DNA of 64,000 nt from Pseudomonas beijingensis (GCF_030687295.1 NZ_CP117425.1:3042001-3106000), one strand, 5' to 3'. Shown: positions 40,735 through 53,099, numbered from the stretch's first letter. Numbers and translations: made by a program. The notes: generated by a model from the letters alone, not told the origin.

Positions 40735-40993
40735 GGCCTGTCTCCTCATCAGGTTGTATGTCTACTTTAATGTCGCCAGGTGACCGAGCCATGACACTCC
40801 TTGTAGGTTCATGGCGACACCTCCACTCAATCAGAAACACAGTCGCGTTTCCAGCCAGACTTTAGACCGATAACATCTAGCCGCTAGTCGTAGTGGTCAT
40901 ATTTAACCTGACTCATTGCGATTCAAACTTGGTTGCGCTGCGTTTCGGCGTCGCGAGCTGGCCTTTTTCCTGCTGCATTATCGGACGCCTTTG

Positions 40994-42763
40994 ATGCTTT
41001 CTTCCCGACATCGCCGTGCCATACGCCTGGCCAGCGGCTTCATCGCCCCTTATCGCAAACAGGTCGCCGGCGCTTTGCTGGCCTTGATTGTCACCGCCGG
41101 CATTACCTTGTCCATGGGCCAAGGCATCCGCTTGTTGGTGGACCAGGGCTTCATGACTCGCTCGCCGCACTTGCTCAATCAGTCCATCGGCCTGTTCATG
41201 GTGCTGGTGGTGGGGTTGGCGATCGGTACGTTTGCGCGTTTTTACCTGGTGTCCTGGATCGGCGAGCGGGTGGTAGCGGATATCCGGCGGCAGGTCTTCA
41301 ACCATCTGGTGTATCTGCACCCGGGTTTCTACGAAAACAACCGCAGTTCGGAAATCCAGTCACGGTTGACCACTGACACGACTTTGCTGCAATCGGTGAT
41401 TGGTTCGTCGCTGTCGTTGTTTTTGCGCAACGCCTTGATGGTGGTGGGCGGCATCGTGCTGCTGTTCATCACCAATCCCAAACTGACCAGCATCGTGGTG
41501 ATTGCCCTGCCGCTGGTGTTGGCGCCGATCCTGATCTTTGGTCGTCGAGTGCGCAGCTTGTCGCGCGAGAGCCAGGACCGCGTTGCCGACGTCGGCAGCT
41601 ACGTCTCCGAAACCCTCGGCCAGATCAAGACCGTGCAGGCCTACAACCACCAAGTCCAGGACGAACACCGTTTTTCCGTGACGGTGGAGCAGGCCTTCGA
41701 CACCGCTCGCAAGCGCATCGCCCAGCGGGCCTGGTTGATCACCCTGGTGATCGTGCTGGTGCTGGGGGCGGTGGGGGTGATGCTCTGGGTCGGTGGCATG
41801 GATGTGATCGCCGGGCGGATTTCCGGTGGCGAGCTGGCGGCGTTCGTGTTCTACAGCCTGATCGTCGGCAGTGCCTTCGGCACCCTGAGCGAAGTGATCG
41901 GCGAGTTGCAACGAGCGGCCGGCGCGGCGGAGCGCATTGCCGAGCTGTTGCGTTCGGAAAACATCATCCAGGCGCCGGCTTCCGGTCTCGTGACCTTGCC
42001 GGCCCGGGTCCGCGGAGATTTGCGTCTGGAAGGCGTGCGGTTTTCCTATCCGTCCCGGCCGGACAGTTATGCGGTCGACGGCCTCGACCTGAGTATCAAG
42101 GCCGGTGAGACCTTGGCCCTCGTCGGACCTTCCGGTGCGGGCAAGTCGACGGTCTACGACCTGCTGCTGCGTTTCTATGATCCCGTGCAAGGGCAGATCC
42201 TGATCGACGATGTGCCGTTGACCCGGCTCGATCCGCTGGACCTGCGCCGCCATTTCGCCCTGGTTTCACAAAGCCCGGCGCTGTTTTTCGGCACGGTCGA
42301 AGAGAACATTCGCTATGGCAATCCGCAGGCGACCTCGGAGCAGGTGCGCGAGGCCGCGCAGATCGCCTATGCCCATGACTTCATCGAAAAAATGCCCGAC
42401 GGCTACCAGACTCACTTGGGCGACGGCGGCCTGGGGTTATCCGGCGGCCAGCGCCAACGCCTGGCCATCGCCCGGGCCTTGCTCGTGGATGCCCCGATCC
42501 TGTTGCTCGACGAAGCCACCAGCGCCCTCGATGCGCAAAGCGAACACCTGATCCAGCAAGCCTTGCCGAGCCTGATGAAAAACCGTACGACGTTGGTGAT
42601 CGCCCATCGCCTGGCCACGGTGAAAAACGCCGATCGGATCGCGGTGATGGACCAGGGCAAGGTGGTTGCCGTGGGCACTCACCAGGAGCTTGTCGCCAGC
42701 AATGCCCTGTATGCGCGGTTGGCGGCGTTGCAGTTCAATCAGCAGGCTGAGGATGTTCGATGA
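40994..42763 (+). CDS. MsbA-like ABC exporter (fused permease and ATPase)
   Basis: A 589-residue half-transporter. Six membrane helices fill residues 20-310. The ATPase domain has Walker A GPSGAGKST near 380, signature LSGGQRQRLAIARALL, Walker B ILLLDEATSALD, and an H-loop in VIAHRLATV. It is of the lipid/drug exporter group that acts as a homodimer. The start at 40994 (MLSSRHRRAIRLASG) gives the normal short N-terminus. The cargo is unknown. Confidence 0.9.
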   Translation: MLSSRHRRAIRLASGFIAPYRKQVAGALLALIVTAGITLSMGQGIRLLVDQGFMTRSPHLLNQSIGLFMVLVVGLAIGTFARFYLVSWIGERVVADIRRQVFNHLVYLHPGFYENNRSSEIQSRLTTDTTLLQSVIGSSLSLFLRNALMVVGGIVLLFITNPKLTSIVVIALPLVLAPILIFGRRVRSLSRESQDRVADVGSYVSETLGQIKTVQAYNHQVQDEHRFSVTVEQAFDTARKRIAQRAWLITLVIVLVLGAVGVMLWVGGMDVIAGRISGGELAAFVFYSLIVGSAFGTLSEVIGELQRAAGAAERIAELLRSENIIQAPASGLVTLPARVRGDLRLEGVRFSYPSRPDSYAVDGLDLSIKAGETLALVGPSGAGKSTVYDLLLRFYDPVQGQILIDDVPLTRLDPLDLRRHFALVSQSPALFFGTVEENIRYGNPQATSEQVREAAQIAYAHDFIEKMPDGYQTHLGDGGLGLSGGQRQRLAIARALLVDAPILLLDEATSALDAQSEHLIQQALPSLMKNRTTLVIAHRLATVKNADRIAVMDQGKVVAVGTHQELVASNALYARLAALQFNQQAEDVR

Positions 42764-42821
42764 GTGCTGATGCCAGCATGTTGGGGCATTATGTCGGCCA
42801 GCCTCTGGCATGGATGAGGGT

Positions 42822-43787
42822 ATGAGTCGTTATACGCCACCGTTAACCCTGACAACCCGAATGCTGGGATTGATCGCTGACATCAGCGAGCAGATCGGCC
42901 AGCTTTCGGCTGTAAGTGATAATCAGCAGACCCCGCAACTGCGCCGAGGAAATCGGATTCGCACAATCCATGCTTCCCTGGCGATCGAAAACAATACTCT
43001 GAGTGTCGAGCAGGTAACCGCGGTTCTGGCCGGGCAACGAGTGCTGGGATTACCCCGTGAAATCCAGGAGGTGCGCAATGCCTTTGCCGCCTACGAAGCC
43101 ATGCCTGGCTGGCGGCCTGATAGCCGGATCGATCTGCTCAACGGACATGAACTACTGATGCACGGTTTGATTGACGATGCTGGGCAGTTACGCCGTGCCG
43201 GCGTGGGCATCTATCGAGGTGATCAGCTGGTGCAAATGGCGCCGCCGCCCAGTCGGGTGAGGGATTTGATTGACGATTTGTTGGAGTGGGCCGGAACGTG
43301 CGACTGGCATCCTTTAATCATTAGCTGTGTTTTTCACTACGAGTTCGAGTTCATCCATCCCTTTGCAGACGGTAATGGGCGAATGGGGCGTCTTTGGCAA
43401 ACCTTGATTCTTAGTCGATGGCGACCTGTACTGGCCTACCTGCCAGTCGAGGCCGTCATACGGGATCAGCAGGATGCTTATTACGCTGCGTTATCGGCTG
43501 CCGACCGGCTGGCTGAGGCGACACCTTTTGTTGAGTTCATGTTGCAGTCGCTGAGTGTGGCGCTCGGAGAGGCGATCCGTAACGAGCCGGCTACCGACCA
43601 AGTAACCGACCAAGTAACCGACCAAGTAGCAAGACTGCTTCAGGCGCTACACAACGGCAATTCACTAAAGGTCAACGAGCTGATGGTTCAGCTGGGATTG
43701 GCTCATAGAGCTACCTCCCGGGCTAATTACCTCAAGCCGGCATTGGTGGCCGGATTGATCGAAATGACCAACCCAATCGCCCAATAG
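42822..43787 (+). CDS. Fic-family protein with frameshifted C-terminus
   Basis: Probable AMP-transferase of 321 residues as read. The Fic motif HPFADGNGRMGR is intact, and the N-terminal self-inhibition motif SLAIEN fits (S/T)xxxE(G/N) of class II Fic proteins. A winged-helix tail follows (LKVNELMVQLGLAHRATSRANYL). The frame stops at TAG 43785, but the next frame continues as PVQRYRLTSQGKQAL to a TGA at 43846-43848, the usual family ending. Removing one C from the CCC at 43780-43782 restores it. Three 12-base repeats encode TDQV-TDQV-TDQV before the winged helix. Confidence 0.88.
   Translation: MSRYTPPLTLTTRMLGLIADISEQIGQLSAVSDNQQTPQLRRGNRIRTIHASLAIENNTLSVEQVTAVLAGQRVLGLPREIQEVRNAFAAYEAMPGWRPDSRIDLLNGHELLMHGLIDDAGQLRRAGVGIYRGDQLVQMAPPPSRVRDLIDDLLEWAGTCDWHPLIISCVFHYEFEFIHPFADGNGRMGRLWQTLILSRWRPVLAYLPVEAVIRDQQDAYYAALSAADRLAEATPFVEFMLQSLSVALGEAIRNEPATDQVTDQVTDQVARLLQALHNGNSLKVNELMVQLGLAHRATSRANYLKPALVAGLIEMTNPIAQ
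43593..43628 (+). repeat. Three exact 12-base tandem repeats inside the Fic gene
   Basis: ACCGACCAAGTA occurs three times in a row, each coding TDQV in frame. Copy-number change would keep the frame and alter the linker between the Fic domain and the winged helix. Confidence 0.95.
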
Positions 43788-43905
43788 TCCCGTACAGCGG
43801 TATCGTCTCACCTCGCAGGGTAAGCAAGCACTGGTGCATCCTCGCTGAGACTTTTTGGCACACAAAAAAAGTGGGAGTTATTGCTCCCACATAGGCATTT
43901 TTCAC

Positions 43906-45834
43906 TCACTGATCATCGAAATAGCGCTCATGCCAATCCACCAGCGGTTGCGGCGAGTTGAGTTTCTGGCCGTAGATCACCGAGTATGACAACACGTTCT
44001 GCACGTATTGGCGGGTTTCGTCGAACGGGATGCTCTCGACCCAGACGTCGAAACTCAGGTGGTCGGCGCCGCGCAGCCACTGGCGCACGCGACCGGGGCC
44101 GGCGTTGTAGGCCGCCGAGGCGAGGACGCGGTTGCCGTTGAACTGACTATGAACCTGGCTCAGGTAGGCCGCGCCCAACTGGATGTTCTTGTCCGGGTTC
44201 AACACTTGTTGGGGGGAGGCCAGGGGAATGCTGAACTTGCGCGCGGTTTCCTTGGCGGTGCCAGGCATCAGTTGCATCAGGCCGGCGGCGCCGACGCTGG
44301 AGCGGGCGTCATCCATGAAGGCGCTTTCCTGGCGGGTAATGGCGAACACCCAGCTTGAATGCAGGCCACGGACCTTGGCTTCGCGCACCAGGGTGTCGCG
44401 GTGAGCCATCGGGAAGCGGATGTCCAGGTCGTCCCAGTATTTGGCCTGGCTGATGGTGCGAATGGCCGGGAAATACCATTTCAGGTCGTAGGCCAGTTTG
44501 GCCTGGGCGACCATTTCGTCCCGGTTGAAATGACGGCTGACGTGATACCACTCGCGGCGTCCGTCGACGATGTCCCCTCGGGCATGGAATTCCAGTGCCC
44601 GGCGTATTCCGGGCGTGTTGCGAACCTTGTTGATCAGCGCCTGGCTCATCACCAACGGCTTGTTGACGAGCGAGTACGGCGACTGGGAACGGTCGGCGGC
44701 CAGGAAGCCATAGAAATCCCGCTCACGGGCCAGGTGCTTGTAGAGCGTCAGGGCTTCTGGGTTCTGCGGCTGCGCCAGCTCCAGCGTGCGGGCTTGCCAG
44801 TACCGCCAGCGGTTGGTGCTGGCCAATGACTCGGGCAGGCGGCGGGTCAGTTGGTAGGCATCGTCCCAACGAGCGAGGCGCAGGAGCAGGCGCAAGCGCC
44901 ATTCCGAAACAGTGTCATCGCGCAATTCCGGGTCGTATTTCGTCATCACGTCCAGGGCGCGGCTGTCGAAGCGCTTGGCCAGGGTCAGACCGATCTCTCG
45001 GGCGATCGCGACTTTTTCATCCCGGGAAAAATGCATGGTGCTGGCGTAGCCATCCAGCAATGCCATGGCTTTTTCCGGGTCCTGGCGGGCCAGGCGACGC
45101 AGGCCGAGGCTGACGATATCGGACATCGGTTCATCGGCCGGACTGAAGCGCGAGGGCTGGTTGAGCAATTCGGGCTTTTGCGCCACGTCCACCAGCAACT
45201 GGCCACGGGGAGCGAGGGTGGTCAGGCCGCTGACCAGGCTGTTGGCCAGCGGGTAATTACGCGCCTGGGCGGCCAGTTTGGCGCGCTCCCAACGTTTCTG
45301 CTCGGTCAACTGGCCCTGGGATGCCCACAGGCCGAACAATGCGTCGCACGCCTGGGGCTGGGACTTGCCGGTGAGCCACAGCTTTTCGGTGTTGGCGTAT
45401 CCTTCGGCCTTCAGGCCGTGGCTAAGCTGGTACTGAGCGTTGAGGCAGTCCAGTTCGGTGAAATTGAGCTTGGGGTCGTAATACTTGACGAAGGTCCCCC
45501 AATCGCCGCGCTCGGTCAGCCAACGCAGCCAGCGCAGCTTCATCCAGTTGGCCTGGGGCAGGTCACCGTGCTCGGCGAGGAATTTCTCGATTTCGGCGTT
45601 GCTGGCGCTCTTGAGGCGAGCGGTCAATTCGTCGTAGGCCAGGTACGGCTCCAGCGGGTAATCGCGCAGGGCCTGGCTGTAGCGAAAGTAAGGGCCGGAA
45701 TCACCCTTGGCCAAGGCACGCTTGGCCTCGTTGTAATACTGGCGCTGAGTGGAAATATCCACCGCCTGAGCAGATTGAACGGCAGTGGCACATACAAAAA
45801 GACACGATAAAACACTGAAAAGGCGACTGCGCAT
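43906..45834 (-). CDS. slt: Soluble lytic murein transglycosylase Slt
   Basis: Cleaves peptidoglycan in the periplasm to 1,6-anhydromuropeptides. The 642-residue protein has a signal peptide (residues 1-24, ending ATAVQSAQA), a long superhelical alpha domain, and the C-terminal SLT domain with catalytic glutamate in TRQESAFMDDARSSVGAAGLMQLMPGTA-type context, then AAYNAGPGRV. The start at 45834 is chosen since it begins the signal peptide; an upstream ATG at 45858 would lengthen it. It is divergent from uup. Confidence 0.95.
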   Translation of the reverse strand: MRSRLFSVLSCLFVCATAVQSAQAVDISTQRQYYNEAKRALAKGDSGPYFRYSQALRDYPLEPYLAYDELTARLKSASNAEIEKFLAEHGDLPQANWMKLRWLRWLTERGDWGTFVKYYDPKLNFTELDCLNAQYQLSHGLKAEGYANTEKLWLTGKSQPQACDALFGLWASQGQLTEQKRWERAKLAAQARNYPLANSLVSGLTTLAPRGQLLVDVAQKPELLNQPSRFSPADEPMSDIVSLGLRRLARQDPEKAMALLDGYASTMHFSRDEKVAIAREIGLTLAKRFDSRALDVMTKYDPELRDDTVSEWRLRLLLRLARWDDAYQLTRRLPESLASTNRWRYWQARTLELAQPQNPEALTLYKHLARERDFYGFLAADRSQSPYSLVNKPLVMSQALINKVRNTPGIRRALEFHARGDIVDGRREWYHVSRHFNRDEMVAQAKLAYDLKWYFPAIRTISQAKYWDDLDIRFPMAHRDTLVREAKVRGLHSSWVFAITRQESAFMDDARSSVGAAGLMQLMPGTAKETARKFSIPLASPQQVLNPDKNIQLGAAYLSQVHSQFNGNRVLASAAYNAGPGRVRQWLRGADHLSFDVWVESIPFDETRQYVQNVLSYSVIYGQKLNSPQPLVDWHERYFDDQ

Positions 45835-46047
45835 GAGACATCCGGGCAGAAAAAACATGACAAGCCCAAGGGTTAACCCAGGGTAACTGCCTGTAGCTTA
45901 GCCTTTTGCCAGCAGCCGGCGAAAGCTTTGCAGGGCTGTCGGTGCAAGTTCGCAACATTTGTTGGGCAGAGTGCTTCAGTGGCGAAATTGGCGGACCCTT
46001 GAGGGCTCATCTCAGGTAGAATGCGCGCCCGGTTTTTGGAGAAGCTC

Positions 46048-47967
46048 ATGACCCTGCTCAAATTCAGCGATGTGTCCCTTGCTTTCGGCGCTATGCCGTT
46101 GTTGGACAAGGTGTCCTGGCAGATCGCCCGTGGTGAGCGGGTGTGCATCATCGGCCGCAACGGCACTGGCAAGTCCAGCATGATGAAGCTGGTCAAGGGC
46201 GATCAAAAGCCCGACGACGGCTCGGTCTGGCGTGCGCCAGGCCTGAAAATCGGCGAATTGCCCCAGGAACTGCCGGTGGCCGACGAGCGGACCGTGTTCG
46301 ACGTGGTTGCCGAAGGCCTGGACGGTGTCGGCGCGCTGTTGGCCGAGTATCACCATTTGAGCCAGAACATCGTCACCGATGCCGACCTGGACAAGTTGAT
46401 GCATGTGCAGCACGACCTTGAGGCCCGTGACGGCTGGCGCCTTCAGCAACTGGTCGACAGCACCCTGAGCCGCCTGCAACTGCCGGCCGACAAGACCCTC
46501 GCCGAGTTGTCCGGCGGTTGGCGTCGCCGCGTCCTGCTGGCCCAGGCCCTGGTGTCAGAGCCGGACTTGCTGCTGCTCGACGAGCCAACCAACCACCTGG
46601 ACATCGGCGCCATCGCCTGGCTTGAAGAAGCCCTGAAAGACTTCCAGGGGGCGGTGCTGTTCATCACCCACGACCGTTCCTTCCTGCAAAACCTGGCGAC
46701 GCGCATCCTTGAACTGGACCGCGGCGGCCTGATCGACTGGAACGGCGACTACGCCAGCTTCCTGGTGCACAAGGAAGCGGCGCTGGCGGCGGAAGAAACC
46801 GCCAACGCGTTGTTCGACAAGAAGCTGGCCCAGGAAGAGGTCTGGATTCGCCAGGGTATCAAGGCGCGTCGCACCCGCAATGAAGGCCGTGTGCGCGCGC
46901 TCAAGGCCTTGCGCATGGAGCGCAGCGAACGTCGCGAGCGCACTGGCAAGGCCAACATTCAGTTGGATACCGCTGATAAGTCCGGCAAGCAGGTAATGGT
47001 GCTTGAGAACGTGAGTTTCGCGCACCCGGGCGGTCCGTTCCTGATCAAGGACTTTTCCATGGTGCTGCAGCGCGGCGATCGCATCGGCCTGCTGGGCGCC
47101 AACGGCACCGGCAAGACCACCTTGCTCAAGCTGATGCTCGGCGGCCTGGTACCGACCAATGGCAAGGTGGAGGAGGGCACGAAGATCGATGTCGCCTACT
47201 TCGACCAGTTGCGCCATCAGTTGGACTTGGAAAAGACGGTGATCGACAACGTGGCCGAGGGTCGCGATTTCATCGACATCGATGGTCAGAGCCGCCATGT
47301 GTTGAGCTACCTCGGTGACTTCCTGTTCAGTCCTCAGCGTGCCCGTACGCCGGTCAAGGCGCTGTCGGGTGGTGAGCGCGCCCGTCTGTTGCTGGCCAAG
47401 TTGTTCAGCAAGCCGGCGAACCTGCTGGTGCTCGACGAACCGACCAACGACCTGGACGTGGAAACCCTGGAATTGCTGGAAGAGGTGCTGCTGACCTTCA
47501 ATGGCACCGTGCTGATGGTCAGTCACGACCGGGCATTCCTTGACAACGTGGTCACCAGCACCCTGGTGTTCGAAGGCGAAGGCCTGGTTCGTGAATACGT
47601 TGGTGGTTATCAGGACTGGCTGCGCCAGGGAGGCTCGCCGCGTCTTCTGGGCGTAACCGAGAGCAAGTCCGGCAAGGCTGACCTGAACTCGGCGGTGGTC
47701 AAAGCCGAGCCAGCCCCGGTTGCCGCCGCAGCAGCCCCGGCCCCGGCGAAGAAGAAACTCAGCTACAAGCTGCAGCGCGAGCTGGAAGCGTTGCCGGGTG
47801 ATATCGACGCGAAGGAGCAGCAGATCGCAGCGGTCGAGGCCGAAATGGCCGACACCGGGTTCTACCAGCGACCAGCGGCCGAAACCGCCAAGGTCATCGC
47901 GCACCTGGAGCAGTTGCAGGCCGAGCTGGACGCGCTGGTCGAGCGTTGGGCTGAACTGGACGCTTGA
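46048..47967 (+). CDS. uup: ABC-F family ATPase Uup
   Basis: A soluble protein with two ATPase domains, linked to ribosome function and to suppression of precise transposon excision in E. coli. Walker A motifs are GRNGTGKSS and GANGTGKTT, signatures LSGGWRRR and LSGGERAR, and Walker B LLLDEPTNHLD and LVLDEPTNDLD. The C-terminal 85 residues (KKKLSYKLQRELEALPGDI onward) form the coiled-coil DNA-binding domain of Uup. The start at 46048 (MTLLKFSDVSLAFG) is family-standard. Confidence 0.95.
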   Translation: MTLLKFSDVSLAFGAMPLLDKVSWQIARGERVCIIGRNGTGKSSMMKLVKGDQKPDDGSVWRAPGLKIGELPQELPVADERTVFDVVAEGLDGVGALLAEYHHLSQNIVTDADLDKLMHVQHDLEARDGWRLQQLVDSTLSRLQLPADKTLAELSGGWRRRVLLAQALVSEPDLLLLDEPTNHLDIGAIAWLEEALKDFQGAVLFITHDRSFLQNLATRILELDRGGLIDWNGDYASFLVHKEAALAAEETANALFDKKLAQEEVWIRQGIKARRTRNEGRVRALKALRMERSERRERTGKANIQLDTADKSGKQVMVLENVSFAHPGGPFLIKDFSMVLQRGDRIGLLGANGTGKTTLLKLMLGGLVPTNGKVEEGTKIDVAYFDQLRHQLDLEKTVIDNVAEGRDFIDIDGQSRHVLSYLGDFLFSPQRARTPVKALSGGERARLLLAKLFSKPANLLVLDEPTNDLDVETLELLEEVLLTFNGTVLMVSHDRAFLDNVVTSTLVFEGEGLVREYVGGYQDWLRQGGSPRLLGVTESKSGKADLNSAVVKAEPAPVAAAAAPAPAKKKLSYKLQRELEALPGDIDAKEQQIAAVEAEMADTGFYQRPAAETAKVIAHLEQLQAELDALVERWAELDA

Positions 47968-47980
47968 TCCGCTGTTGAGA

Positions 47981-48018
47981 AAAATCCCGGATTTCAGCAA
48001 TGAACGCCGGGATTTTTA
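47981..48018 (+). terminator. Rho-independent terminator after uup
   Basis: Stem AAAATCCCGG / CCGGGATTTTT around a 16-base loop, with the T-run continuing to 48017. A REP pair follows. Confidence 0.85.
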
Positions 48019-48049
48019 CTTGAAACGCTATTCCCCTGTAGTGGGCAGC

Positions 48050-48155
48050 CTGTGGGAGTAAAGCTTGCTCGCGATGAACGATAACGCGGTCATTCGACAG
48101 ACCGGGAGGCCTTCATCGCGAGCAAGCTTTACTCCCACAGACTCGCTCCCACAGG
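48050..48155. repeat. REP inverted pair, family 1 variant plus half copy
   Basis: CTGTGGGAGTAAAGCTTGCT on the left and AGCAAGCTTTACTCCCACAG on the right; the base change in the stem is matched on both sides. An extra CTCGCTCCCACAGGG half copy ends at 48155. Confidence 0.85.
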
Positions 48156-48164
48156 GGAATGGGG

Positions 48165-48605
48165 TTATGCGCGCTTGACCAGATGCACCGCCAGCACATC
48201 GCAAGGCGCGCCATGCAGCACATCGTTGGCGGTCGAGCCCAGCAGCAGCGCCAGGCCGTGGCGACCATGGCTGCCGACGACAATCAGGTCGCAACCCTGT
48301 TCCTTGGCCAGGTGATGGATCTCCTGGCGCGGCTGGCCGTAGGTCAGGTGGCTGAACTCCTTCTTCAGGGCCGGGTATTTCACGATCAGTCGGTCAAGGC
48401 GTTCCTTGGCCTGGTCGAATTGCTGCTGCTGCAACTGGGAAAGGTCCATCGGCACGTCGCCGCCGAAGGCCATAGCCATCGGTTCGACGATATGCACCAG
48501 CGACAGCTGGGTGTCTCGGCCTTCGCAAAGGGCGAGGGCGCGCTTGACGACCGGATCGCATTCTTCAGTGAGGTCAACGGCGACCAGAACGTGTTTGTAG
48601 TACAT
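48165..48605 (-). CDS. Universal stress protein (UspA family)
   Basis: A 146-residue cytoplasmic protein. The ATP-binding signature G-x2-G-x9-G-S/T is complete in GSHGRHGLALLLGST, and the N-terminus is HVLVAVDLTEECDPVVKRAL. Usp proteins with this motif help survival under energy stress; several in P. aeruginosa depend on Anr. A weak Anr-like site is 61-74 bases upstream. Divergent from the small membrane protein gene. Confidence 0.93.
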   Translation of the reverse strand: MYYKHVLVAVDLTEECDPVVKRALALCEGRDTQLSLVHIVEPMAMAFGGDVPMDLSQLQQQQFDQAKERLDRLIVKYPALKKEFSHLTYGQPRQEIHHLAKEQGCDLIVVGSHGRHGLALLLGSTANDVLHGAPCDVLAVHLVKRA

Positions 48606-48665
48606 GGAAGAGCACTCCAGAGAATTGCGATACGGTAAGTATGGCTGGTTTCAAGCGCATTGACG

Positions 48666-48679
48666 GCGACCTGGGTCAA
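48666..48679 (-). promoter_or_regulatory. Weak Anr-like site between usp and the divergent membrane-protein gene
   Basis: TTGAC-CCAG-GTCGC on the minus strand: one perfect half-site and one with two mismatches. Another TTGAC lies six bases to the left. Support is only moderate. Confidence 0.3.
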
Positions 48680-48708
48680 TGGGCTCATCAGAATCGGGGA
48701 GTACGAAT

Positions 48709-49146
48709 ATGACGGTCTGGATAGTGCTGTCAATCCTGTTGGTGGTGTTAAGTCCATTGGCATGGTTGCGTCCGTCCCGTGTACAGAGTGGTCGCATGGC
48801 CCTGCGCATGGAAGCGCGACGCCTGGGCCTGGCCATGCAACTGGCGCCGCAGGAGTGGCCGCACTGGCTCGGCCAACAGCCGCCAAACCCCTGCGCCCAG
48901 TACTATCGGCCTCGGCGCGGCAGTCAGCCAGCCTGTTGGAGCTACTGGCAAACTGCGCCGGGCGTTTGGGTCAATCAGTGGCGGGAAGTTTGTCTGGATG
49001 AGTCCCTGCTCAATCATTTCGAAAAATTGCCGGCCAACGTCTACAAAGTTGAAGCCGACGGGCAAATGATCGCCTTGTATTGGGGTGAAAAGGGCGAAGC
49101 CACTGTTTTGCAGGACATTGCCAGCACGCTCAAGGCACTCGCCTGA
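48709..49146 (+). CDS. Small membrane-anchored protein of unknown function (145 aa)
   Basis: One N-terminal membrane helix (MTVWIVLSILLVVLSPLAWL) is followed by a soluble domain rich in Trp and Pro (QEWPHWLGQQPPNPCAQYY, WSYWQTAPGVWVNQW). GGGGAG lies six bases before the ATG at 48709. I do not recognise the family; similar genes occur next to usp in other Pseudomonas as far as I recall. Membrane orientation suggests the soluble part may be cytoplasmic because of the RPSR stretch after the helix. Confidence 0.75.
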   Translation: MTVWIVLSILLVVLSPLAWLRPSRVQSGRMALRMEARRLGLAMQLAPQEWPHWLGQQPPNPCAQYYRPRRGSQPACWSYWQTAPGVWVNQWREVCLDESLLNHFEKLPANVYKVEADGQMIALYWGEKGEATVLQDIASTLKALA

Positions 49147-49160
49147 GCGACTTTAGCCAC

Positions 49161-49257
49161 GTAGGAGCTGTCGAGCGAAGCGAGGCTGCGATCTTTCCCC
49201 AGACACTTGAATCTCAAGCGAAAGATCAAAAGATCGCAGCCTTCGGCAGCTCCTACA
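49161..49257. repeat. REP inverted pair, family 3 (gtaggagctgycgaaggctgcgatct type)
   Basis: GTAGGAGCTGTCGAGCGAAG from 49161 and the inverse CTTCGGCAGCTCCTAC ending at 49256, with GCTGCGATCTTT / AAAGATCGCAGC inner parts. It is the only full copy of this family in the window; a bare CGGCTCCTACAGA remnant lies at 49609-49621. Confidence 0.85.
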
Positions 49258-49261
49258 GGCA

Positions 49262-49290
49262 TAAAAAAGCCCGACAGTCTCATCGGGCGG
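49262..49290 (-). terminator. Orphan intrinsic terminator, minus strand
   Basis: Read on the minus strand: GCCCGA - TGAGACTG - TCGGGC followed by TTTTTTAT. Stem positions 49269-49274 and 49283-49288. On the plus strand no T-run follows, so it acts leftward. Confidence 0.75.
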
Positions 49291-49420
49291 GTTGGCCAGG
49301 CAGGCCGGTAATCCATCTCGTGTCAGGGCGTGCGTTCGCAACGCCCTTCGTTCCGCAAATCTCAATCGCACTCCCGACAGCGTAGCCGGCTGGATCCGGT
49401 CTGTCTGGAATTAGGGCGAT
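49262..49420 (-). ncRNA. Candidate small RNA, minus strand, upstream of fadB
   Basis: No minus-strand gene ends here, yet an intrinsic terminator faces left at 49262-49290 and a very stable hairpin, GGGCG-TGCG-tt-CGCA-a-CGCCC, lies at 49326-49346 just before it. Together they look like the 3' half of an independent small RNA. I could not identify its promoter, so the right end is a guess. It could also be the leftover end of a lost gene. Confidence 0.35.
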
Positions 49421-49570
49421 TTTTCTAATGATTGATTCTATGAATGGCTGCTCATGCGGCGCCGTGTTGCGGATCCGTAGGGTACGGAAATGACCGTGAA
49501 GTCGCGTTCACGCCTGTGTTTAGGGCGATTGACAATTGTCGGAAATTCCGTGAAGGTGACGTACCCAAAT

Positions 49571-49584
49571 CAAACGGGCGTATG
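49571..49584 (+). promoter_or_regulatory. PsrA-like operator before fadB
   Basis: CAAAC-GGGC-GTATG matches the PsrA consensus (G/C)AAAC-N4-GTTT(G/C) with one mismatch. A second half-site, GCGTTTG, follows at 49591-49597. In P. aeruginosa PsrA represses fadBA5, so a site here is expected. It lies about 165 bases before the fadB start. The remainder of 49291-49745 has a TTGACA at 49530 without a clear -10. Confidence 0.5.
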
Positions 49585-49745
49585 AATTGAGCGTTTGTAT
49601 TTTCAGACGGCTCCTACAGACCCCGACTATCGCGTTGACGGGTGTGCCTGGCGGATTGGCGTAGCATCGACGATAACGTCAGTGCCACACCTGCGGTCAG
49701 CGTCCAACGTGTACTGTTCAGCTTCCATATCGTGGAGATCAGTTG

Positions 49746-51893
<2,148 letters not shown>

Positions 51894-51908
51894 GCGCCCA
51901 ACGACTAG

Positions 51909-53099
<1,191 letters not shown>

